Assembly (NCBI GenBank): GCA_016617855.1
Contig: JAECUM010006733.1
Coordinates: 1 to 64,000, forward strand
From: Megalonaias nervosa
Taxonomy: Eukaryota; Mollusca; Bivalvia; Unionida; Unionidae
DNA: 64,000 nucleotides
Direction of reading: 5' to 3'
Below are positions 30,701-42,700 of this stretch, piece by piece (within the stretch, counting starts at the first letter, position 1; each line of letters starts with the position of its first letter). The notes under the pieces are model-generated. The model was not told the origin of the DNA and made no database searches. It worked only from the letters and a program-made list of their open reading frames with translations. The translations under genes were made by a program, and so were the position numbers.

Positions 30701-33700
30701 ATGCAGGAAAGACAAACCCCTAACAAATTTTAGCAGCTTTAACTAGGTGGTAATATTTTATGAAAGTATCTGTCGAATGCACAACAGATATGGAAGATAA
30801 GTGACTTTCAAAACTTGTTAATACTGCACGCACCTTAACATTGTTGCTGCAGCTGTTGTTATCACCACTGGAAAAATCTGTCTTACAACTTACATTTATT
30901 TTTTTAAAAACATACTCTGTTTAAAACACTCATTCAGGCAAATGATACATAATTGCTGACAGGTACATAAGCTATCAAATTACTTACTTTTCCTAATATC
31001 AGTCTGGGATGCCTTGTGTTTGTCTGAGAGGAATAATGCTCCATCATCTAGAACAAACCTACAATGATAAAAGTGAAAAAGATCACACAAAAGCAACACT
31101 CTTAGTGTTATGTATGTTTATAATTTATGATTTTGTCTTTGCAATTTTTATTTATGGCTGTAAATTGTAGTGATTATCTTTAGCTGAAATTGTGTACATG
31201 CAGAGGGTCTGTTTTAAGATATTAAAGAGTGTAAAATTGCATTGGATCTATAAATAGATGCTTGTGTGCATGCTGAAAATTACTAATAATAGAACTATTA
31301 GTAAATATGTTTATGAGATTCTGCCTTTTTCCCATAGAACAAATCCATCAGGTGGTACCTTAGAATTAAGTTAATTCCTACTGGATGAGTTAGGTCACAT
31401 GAAAAAGTATCTTGAAATATTGAGTAGTATAATATGTCACATGGGGTATACTATGACATAAGTCGTAATAGACTAATGAAGGTGTATATAAGGAGAGAAC
31501 TGAGTAGTCTAATTCATTCTTATTTTTGGAGTCATTTCATTTTTTTTATGGTCCTTTTGTAACATCAGTCTGCAGATGTGTTTTATGTTGTACTTAATCA
31601 CAATCATCTTTTAATTTAAAACTCAAACCAGCTTCATAGAAATTCATCCATGAACCTTCTTTAGATAATTATATGCAGAGAATCCATTTTTTACATGTAC
31701 ATGATGCTTGCAAGATGTATCCCACTGTATGTGACATAAAAAATCCACCTGCCACTCCTTGTTTTAACAAAGAATCTAGCAGCAGGGAGGGTGAACAGAC
31801 TCTAACTGGGGTACCCTGGAATACCAAAAATAAGGCTTCCTGAGGAAAACTACAAAAATATATAAAATTACACTAATAAACTCCAACCAACCATTCTAGA
31901 GCTTTGATAATTTTCCTGATTTTACTAGCAAATCTTTTGTTGCTGACATTTGGAATTTATTTCCCAATTTTTTTTGCAATATTTGTAGCTTATCATTTAC
32001 TCGTCGGGTACTCATCTCGTGAATTAATCACCCTCCCTGCTGCTGTGTTTTTCAGTCAAAAATTTTATCGAGACCTATATGATATCTCGAACGATGATCA
32101 TGTAAATTTATTGTGATAAATCCGTGTGGGGTAGCTTGTACTTTTGAGAAGAAATTTTTGAATTTAATCATATCCATATCTCCTGAACACCAAGTCTGAT
32201 GAATGTTTCGCAGAGTATGTGTATCGACTCCATTAAATACAACCAGAAGATTGCAGTTATCTCTGATCACTTTAGGTATTTTGTGTATATCGCTGAGTAA
32301 CATACATAATCTGTATTTTTTGTGTCTGCCTCGGGAAAATATTCGAGCTGGATTGGATTGTTTGTCCAGCATCACATCATCATACACTATGAGATTATTA
32401 ATACGTCCATTGAGATCAACCACAGATGGAGCTTCATCAATATCGGTGATAAAATCAACAATATCATTATCATCATCATCTTCATCCAACGACTTCACTT
32501 CTTCATTAAAATCTTTAAGCACATCATAGCATCGCTGATCATCTAAGGATGGTGCCACCAAATACAACTTATCCCACTTTAGCCATCTCATTATCAGATT
32601 AAGCAATAATTGCATCTTACCAGACCCAGATGGACCTATTATAATTGCTCTGATAGAATTTGGTAGCGCTGCATGATGTTTGATTGGCTCTTGCTTTCTT
32701 GTTGCTGAGAAATCAATGACTATGTTGTACAAATATAATAAATAATATGAATTTATATTGTGTTCGATGCAGAGCATCCACCCCCACCAGTAGATTAACA
32801 ACAATAACAACGGGCAAGTGTGTGAAATGTGGTACAAGCAAATACAAATTTATTTCGTCTTGTACGAAGACTGGTGGTGATATCGCTGCTTCACTGGGAA
32901 AATTACCAGGGACTCCATGGGCTAAATACCCAGGAGAAAAGCATCTTCCCTGATATAATTATTGTGGTCCTGGAACTCAATATTCGACTTGATGAACAAG
33001 ACCAACCAAGGCCAGGAGAGCATCCAATAAATGCGATTGATCAAGCTTGCCACATTCATGAAGTTGCATATAAAAATAAAGATTTACAACAACGACATAT
33101 TGCAGATGTGAAGTTGATTCATGCGTTAAATTCTTTAAAAAATAAATCTCTCAGAGAAAAACTTGCTAGCTTCCTAGTAAAATCTGCGATGAAAGGTAAA
33201 CTAGTGCTAGGAGCTGGTAATTAATCATAGATAACTATTATAAAGGAATCGGTTTATTATAGCCCAAAAGGATACTGGAGAGGTAGAGCAGCAATTCGTA
33301 AACTTGCTGATGCAGCAAATGTAGCACGTTCTGTTGTTGAAAATTGGTTAACATGACAGGCAATATGGCAAATCTATCTACCAAAGCCTAAAAAAATTCA
33401 GTATGCACATTTTGATGTCAGTACTCCCAATGAAGTTCATCAAGCAGATATTTTGTTTTTACCTCATGATACTATTAAAACATGTAGACGTCAATCACGC
33501 ACATACAAATACGCGTTAACTGTCGTTGACGTTGCAAGTAGATATAAAGAAGCAAAACCATTATCAACTAAAACAGCAGCTGAAGTTGCATCTGCTTTTG
33601 AACAAATTTATCAACACGGTGGTCTACGATGGCCACAGCTACTACAGGTTGATCCTGGCAAAGAATTTCTTGATGCAGTATCATCTCTGCTGAAAAAACA

Positions 33701-36700
33701 TAATGTCATAATCAGACGAGGACACACCGCAATTCATCGCGATCAGGCAATCGTTGAACATTTAATCGAACACTTGCTGAGAGATTATTTGGATATCAAT
33801 ATGCAAAGAAAATATCCATGGACCTTAAGTCCGTGGATAAAAGATCTCGTGAATGGGTTGCAAGACTAACAAGCGTGATAGCTGCATTAAATAATGAAAT
33901 TACTCGTGCAACATCCATGAAACCCATCAGCGCGATCACAAAAAGAAATATACCAATACAAGGATGAGACTCTTCCTCAAAACAACCAGTATTAGGTAAT
34001 GTTACTGTAAGATATTTATATGAACCCGGTGAACTTGAAGGTGGTTAAAAAAAGAACAACTGATCCTAATTGGAGTGTGACCACACATAAAATTTACAGC
34101 ATGGTAAGATCCACAGGTAGACCTGCAATCTACAAACTGGATTCAACTGCTCCTCAGCGTGAATTTGTATGCAAACAGTTACAAGTAATTCCTGAAGATA
34201 CACAATTACCACTGCCTTCACTTTTGTAAAAGCAGAACACTAGAACCCCTACATCGATTACACTCAAGACAGGTCAATATCACATTTTCACGTGTGTGAC
34301 TGAGATTACTATTAATTCTATCCACGGTGAATTGTTTTGGATTATTATTCAAATATTGCCACATCATTACTGTATTACAGCTTGCACAATGATTATTCTG
34401 TTTTTGTTTCAGTGTCATGATAAAATCAACATCGAGATCAAAATCACATTAATTTTTTTTTGTCAGATTGATGATAACCAACTAATTTTTTCTTGACAAC
34501 ATCTTTAATGTTTATATCAGTTATTTCCTCATTCATTTCATGATCCAGATCTTAGTAACAGAAATAGTTAATCCCTGTTACGAGTGAATCGTCATGGCAT
34601 ACCCTAACGTCCACGGAGACTTATCCATCGTTAATGCATTGTCAACTGCGCTAACATCAACAACAACAATATCATTAAGAATGAGTTTTTGTTATTCATT
34701 GGTTCCTGGAATATTGACTTTGACATTTTGTTTTCGAGTATCTGTTGGACGATAACATAACAGAAAGAAATTTCTTGTGTAACAGAAATAATTTCTATTG
34801 AAGTGTATCACGAACTATTTTCCTACTTGCAACTATCAAATCAGTGGGCTTCAATAAATTCCAAAAATCATTCATCAGAGTTTCTGGAATTATTTCATGC
34901 ATTGTCTTACACTGAATTCTATCTGGCTGCAGTCTGATCAATCTTTTAAATTCTTTCAGTGCTTCATCAATAGCTCTATAATCATCAGTTACCTCCTCAT
35001 AATAATCTACAAATTTTTTCAGCCATTCATGTGGCGATGATCCAGTAAAAGGTGGAGGCTGATTATGATCACCACACATGATAATCGCAGTATTTCTTGT
35101 TAACAACCAATCAAGAAATATTTTTAATACCTCCAACGATACCGTACAGATCTCATCCCAAATAATAATATTAGGAATATGTCTCTCACCCATTCTCTCT
35201 GGAGTCCATGTATCTCCCTTCCATCGAAAGAAACTGTGATAAGTACACGAATTAACTCCACACTCATTCATTTCATGAGCTAATCTATGTGTGGGAGCGA
35301 GTACAATCATACTGATGGAGTTCGAATAACTCTTACGAAATAATTCAATCACATGTGTTGTTTTACCTGATCCACCACATCCGTTAAGATAAACAGTCTT
35401 ATGACGAGTTACAGGATCAAATACAGATGGAGCCGATGATAATTCTGATAAACCATTATTTTTATAAAATATTGCTTTTGGTTTATAATCAGCAGAAGCA
35501 GAATAATCCAAGATTTGTTCTTGTTTTATCCGCCAACCAACCCAATCAGCATGATCACCAATACCAAATTGTTTCAGTGATTCCAAATATTTTCTGCTCA
35601 TATAAAATTAATCTGTTGCAACCCTGACTGTGGTATCAGCAAATCGATTAATCACTGATAATAAATTTATCGAAACATAAGCAAGCACTGAAGATCTTAA
35701 AAGAGTAAACTGCGGCGATTCACCTTCGATGTAACTTACAATTGTACCTAATTTAATTCCATCACACAAATAAGTATTTTCTCGATTCACAAATGTATTT
35801 TTCGATGTTGTATCGGCAATAATAAAATCCAATTCAGCATCATCGATGATTAATCTACAACAATGTCGTTTGTGATTATATGATCCACCTGGAGTAAATT
35901 TACCGATTATTTTCTGTCCTAGATCTTTTGCGGTTTTATTTTCATAATCAGTCATATCAGGATTTTCATCATCGGAGTATTTCTTCTGTGGCGGTAACCA
36001 AACTTGTTTTTGAGAATTATATGATATGATAGCTTCAGTCAATGTCAGAGAAATCAAAATACCAGAATCAAGCATAAATCTCAACAACACTATTGGAACC
36101 CAACATTTTTCAGAAAAATGTCTTCCAAACCAAACATAAACGATAGGATGTAGATTTAGTGCTAACTCAAATGACATAATTTTAGCAAATCCTGTCATAT
36201 CAAAATCAGGTAAAGGTCCGTTTATCCAAACTCGAACCATTTCAAGTGCTGGATGATCAAATCGTTTGAAATACTCAGAACATTCTCCGAGCCCAAGAAA
36301 ACTTCCTGGATAAGCCACTACCATGTCAGCCGATACAACATTTTTATGATTGTATTTCGTGTTCCATAAACCTCCATGACCATACTCTATACAACTCAGT
36401 TGAATGTCCTCGAGAAATTCCCGTTGTGTTGGCATCCATGAGTTTTTCTTTTGAGCAGCATGTGCAGCAACTAATGGAACTGTAAAACAAATACTGAGTA
36501 AATGTTCAAGATCGTCGTTTGAGTACTTCAACGTGAGATTTTTCATTTCGTCGTGGAGATATTCTGTACGGTACATATCTTTGTTAGGTCGTACAAACTG
36601 GTCATAACAGGAATCTTCAGAACTCAAAAACAACCAAACAGAAACAGGATCACTCTTGCTGATATTTCCGATAAAATCAAACATATTACTGCTGTAGAAT

Positions 36701-39700
36701 TTAACAGTTCAATCTTATGGAAATATCATTATGTCACTCGTCCATGCATGCGAGTTATGATCAATAATCACTATTGGATCTTCTCATGATTTATATTTCG
36801 ATTCATATAAAATTTCACCTGTTAGTGTTTTTACTGTTGATGGAAATTTTAATTTTCTTGCTAACTCAGCAACATCATTGATGGATGCTCCAGTATCTTT
36901 AACTGTTTCTGCCCAATTGTTTATTTTTTTTACGACTTAGATCCGTTAAGCCATTTTGATTTTGTAAAATGTTCTGTAAATCGTTCAGCAACACAATTCA
37001 GTTTAGAAACTTTCATTGGAAGAAGTTTGTCAATGTCAGGTTTATCATTCAGTGTATATATTGCATAAACAACTGCCGTTACAGGATATGCTCATTCATA
37101 ATAAGGTTTATCAATTCCAGTCAGTATTTCTGGTTTTGAATTTTATTTATGATTACAATACCTCCACTATGACCCTGATGAGAAACGTGAACAGGATCAC
37201 GTTTGTCATGTTTTCGTTCAACATCGAGATAATTAATAATTGTCACTGCTCGTTTATCATTCATTGTAGCATCGACAACACCTCCGGTGTCGCATACAAT
37301 TCTGAATGTTGACTATACATGAGCTGCACCATCATCGCAAAATTCTTGGCTTCACTGATATGATTGATTAAAGTTTTATTTGTTAAAGCTCGCCTTGGTA
37401 ATTGAGGGGTTATTCTGTCGAGATCAAATCTGGTTTAGAGGGTTTAATCGCAGATAATCTCATAAATTTCTCCATATTATAATTAAGCCAAATATATATA
37501 TATATCTAAATTGAAGATTAATTATATATAATGATTGAAGCAAACAATAAATGCAAGTGGCTCATGATCGGTTGTTCACTTCCTTGTAACAGAGCTTGTG
37601 TAAATGAATTCTGTGGTTACCACATGCAAAGTGTTCAGTGCAGAAGTCTAGGACCAAAATCATGCTTGAAATGTGGTGTTGGGGTCAGAGGAAAAATGCA
37701 GTTGTGTGTGCAATGTGGTGGTAAAAAATACAGAGAGCTGAAACGATATTATGATAAAAAAATAAGTCCGATGGCATTGGTAATGAATCCCCCATAAGAA
37801 ACGCTGAAAACTATCTAGCCAGACTTTCACCTCAACAATAAAATAATAATTTAGACAAATAATATTATTATATAAAATGAAGCAAAATGAATTTGTAACA
37901 CATCCAATCAGCAAGAATTATGAAGCATCTCATGATGGTGTCATCAGGCACTGTTGACTAAAAGAACCAGTTGGTACTGTTGATAATACTGGTTATCTTA
38001 GATTTAATGCTGGAAAAGAAAAACATTTATCCCACAGATTCGTATATGAATGTTTTCATGGACTGATCAAAGATGGATTTGTGATCGATCACATCAATGG
38101 CAATAAAATTTATAATTCTTTATGTAACTTATGAGCTATTACACAGAATCAAAATTGCAAGTTTGGTTGTACTGGTAAGCATGATAAACAAGCAAGGGTT
38201 GTTAAATCCGTGAATGGGGAGACAGGCGAAGAAATAATATTTCAATCAATGAATGCAGCTGGAAAATATTTTGACATTTGCATACCTTCAGTACAAAGTG
38301 TCACCGATAAAATATACAAATCGGCATATTCAAAAACATTTAACCAAAAAATAACATTTTCATATGTTCCTGTAGTGTTAGATGACGAAGGGAGATAACT
38401 CCGTCAAGCCGCTAGAGTAATTAAGCAGTTGCCCCGCTTGCAAGTGCGCAGTATTATATGACTGTGCTGGGATTTTTTTTTTACTGTTTCTCACAACAGG
38501 ACAAAATACAGGTAAGTTATTTTTAGCTTTTACCTGTAAGACAGCATAGTTGTATATACAGACCTACATGTATTTTTTAACTTCACAAATGACATCTTGT
38601 GCAGAAAATGTATGTGCGATTATCAAATGCAGTATTTTATACAGTTTATTTTATGAAGTGTGTCTGGAAATTGAAATAAATCCCGCTTACTTGTAAGACA
38701 GATAGCATAGTTGTATATACAGACCTACATGTATTTTTTAACTTCACAAATGACATCTTGTGCAGAAAATGTATGTGTGATTATCAAATGCAGTATTTTA
38801 TACAGTTTATTTTATGAAGTGTGTCTGGAAATTGAAATAAATCCCGCTTACCTGTAAGACAGATAGCATAGTTGTATATACAGACCTACGTGTATTTTTT
38901 AACTTCACAAATGACATCTTGTGCAGAAAATGTATGTGTGATTATCAAATGCAGTAGTTTATACAGTTTATTTTATGAAGTGTGTCTGGAAATTGAAATA
39001 AATCCTGCTACAGTTTACAATAAGTGTGATTTTATTCAGTATAACTGATCACACATGTAGGTTGATTGCTAGTTCAGTACAGGTAACCTCAGTATGAATC
39101 ATGCACCGCTTGCATGTGTACAAATCCAGGTCAAACAGTTATATAGACCTACATGTATTTTAACTCCCGAATGACATCAGGCACAAATGTATATATAATA
39201 AATATTATTATTCTGATTCTTATTCAGAAAATATTTTTATTTTAAACAAATATTTATTATATAATGAATTCCGAGAATATTCATGCAATTATTTCTGAGA
39301 TTAAAAAATTAAATGATGAGGATATAGAATTATCAGAACAATTGGACCCTGATAAAATCATAAATGATTTTGAAGCGCTACAGGAATGGAAATATGATGG
39401 AAGATATACACTAGCAGCCGAGTGTCGATTCATCAGGTTACTTCAACAGGCCTTAAGACAATCTCTACTTTATGTCGATGATGAAGATATTCAAAAATTT
39501 GTTTCACTTGCAAATTCAATCAAAAAAGTTAGATTAGAGTTATCATGTGAATACGAAACAAAAAAGATTATGAGTTCAGGTGTACGACTGCTGAAGAAAT
39601 TTATGTATGATTGTGAACTCAGTGACAAGGTCGCTACTGATGCGGTCACTGAATGCGAAAGTGCTGTCGCTAGTGACTCTGGTAGTGAACAGTTATATAC

Positions 39701-42700
39701 TTAAAGCTACCTGTGTATTTGTAAGAGCTCCGGTAGTCGTGGGGTTAAGGCATTTGCGTACGGATCCACTAGTGGAAACTCTTCACATGTTCAAGTCTCA
39801 AAAAATGCTAAAGATATATTGTCTTGCATTTGGTGACAAATCAAAATAAATATTATTATCTGAATAAAAATTATTATCAGAATCAGAATCAAAATAAATA
39901 TTATAACCTATTTCTGCATGTTACAATCAGAATAAAAATAAATATTATCAGAAATCATGAATCAGAATAAAAAATAAAAATAAATATAATCGGAATCGGA
40001 ATAAATATTATAATCTGAATCTGTGTCAGAATAAATATTATAATCTGAATCAGAATATAATCTAAATCGGAATAAATATTACAAAATATTATCAGAAATC
40101 ATGAATCAGAATCAGAATAAAAAATAAAAATAAAAATAATCAGAATCAGGATAAATATTATAATCTGAATCTGTGTCAGAATAAATATTATAATCTGAAT
40201 CAGAATATAATCTGAATCTGAATAAATATTATAAAATATTATAATCTGAATCTGAATCAGAATATAATCTGAATCTGAATAAAGATTATAATCATGAATC
40301 AGAATCAGAATAAAAAATAAAATAATCTGAGTCTGAATAATAAATATTACAATCTGAATCAGAATCGGAATAAAATAAATATTATAATCTGAATCTGTAT
40401 GATTATAATATTTATTCAGATTCAGATTATATTCTGATTCAGATTCAGATTATAATATTAATTTTATTCCGATTCTGATTCTGATTCATGATTATAATAT
40501 TTATTCTGACAGATTCAAATTATAATATTTATTCTGATTCAGATTATAATATTTATTCTGACAGATTCAAATTATAATATTTATTCTGATTCAGATTATA
40601 ATATTTATTCTGACAGATTCAGATTATAATAATTATTCAGATTCAGATTATATTCTGATTCAGATTATATTTATTCTGACACAGATATAATATTATTCTG
40701 ACACAGATTCAGATTATAATATTTATTTTATTCTGATTCTGATTCAGATAATATTTATTCTGATTCAGATTCAGATTATAATATTTATTCTGATTCATGA
40801 TTATAACATTTATTCAGATCAGATTATAGTATTTATTCTGATTCATGATTATAATATTTATTCTGATTCATGATTCATGATTATAATAGTTATTCTGATT
40901 CATGATTATAATATTTATTCTGATTCATGATTCATGATTATAATAGTTATTCTGATTCATGATTATAATATTTAGTCTGATTCATGATTATAATATTTAT
41001 TCTGATTAATGATTATAATATTTAGTCTGATTCATGATTATAATATTTAGTCTGATTCATCATTATAATACTTATTCTGATTCATGATTATAATATTTAT
41101 TCAGATTTAGATTATATTCTGATTCAGATTATAATATTTTATAATATTTATTCTGACTCATGACTATAATATTTATTCAGATTCAGATTATATTCTGATT
41201 CAGATTCAGATTATATTTATTCTGATTCATGATTGTAATATTTATCCAGATTCAGATTAAATTTATTTTTTTTATTTTTTATTCTGTTTCAGATTCAGAT
41301 TATAATATTTATTCTGATCATTCAGATTCTGATTCAAATTCAGATTCTGATTCAGATTCTGATTCAAATTTAGATTCAGATTTATTTGTTTTGTTTTTTT
41401 TTTCCATTAATTCAGAATTTTTTACCACATCGATGACATCGATAATCTTTTTATGAATTATGTTTAGACAATAATAACACACCATCAATTGTTGTGCGAG
41501 GGTTAGTTTTTTAATCTCTGCAATTATTCCCAATGATTTCATCATTGACTATATTTATTTGAGTAATTTAATTTGATGATGCAATCATTGGGAAGAGATC
41601 AGTCATGATCTCACATACAAACTTATTGCCAGAACTTCCTGTCATAAGTCAAGTAAGTGTCCGGCCTGGTCAGTAAGTCTAAAATGTATCCTTGACAATA
41701 GCAGATTATGACATTGCAGATAAACCGGATTAACAGGCACTGACACAATTAAAAACCTAGGATGTACTTCGGGCGTAAATGAATATAAGATATATCCCTG
41801 TTGTGCCTGTCTGGAATTTTCAGTATGTACTGGATAACTTCCATCGATGGAGTCGCACACCAAATTAACCGTGATCATTGATGTGATGTTGACAATGCCC
41901 GGTGATACATGATGACCTCCACCATATGGATCATTGTTATGTCAGAGAATATTCGCTGTTGGGTTTATTTTTCTCCATGTGTCTATAATTTTTGGAAAAT
42001 TTTCATCGATTTTGTTGACAGTTTCTCTCAACTCATTAGCATTAAATTCTGGTAATGTAAATGTAAATGCTGGTAATTGTTTTTTGCTTATCAAATAATA
42101 ATCAATTAATTCTCTTTTGTGCTTATCCGCTGCTTAGGGGATGATTTTGTTTAAATATTCAAAATCTGATGCAACTTGGTTTACATGTTGTATAGTTCAA
42201 TGATCTGTTGTTTTACATCAATGCTGTAATATTGTGTTATACTCAAAAATAAGTTTCGAAGATCATCACTTTTTCGTTTATGTTCAGATTTAATGTCATT
42301 GGAAATTTTTTTTTAAAAATCTCATCGTTGAAGACCCAATCTTTGTCGTTTTCAGTAATAAAAATTGGTAAGTCAGGAATTTCATTGGTAAAGGTCAAGG
42401 CTTGTATTATTTCCTCTGCATCATATTGAGACCATGGATATTCTCTTCGATATTCTGGATAATTTAAAAATATTTTTTTGTGACAAAATCAGCTTTGATC
42501 GGTTCTGGAGGTCCCTGATAAGCTGGTGGAACTTCTGGTCATCCTAATACAGTTCTGATTGATGATTGAAATATATCTATGGAGTAATCCGGCGTTGATA
42601 TTTCTATCATGGCTGATAATGTTGGTTCATGAACCGTAATAGCAATTTTAGATTCTTTTCTTGTTATAGATTTAATCCTGTGTTGAAATTCATTGTTGAT

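Noticed and set aside
41229..41456. Asp-Ser repeat ORF (DSDSDSNSDSD)
   Set aside because: Encoded by the AGATTCTGATTC satellite; no coding sequence outside it.
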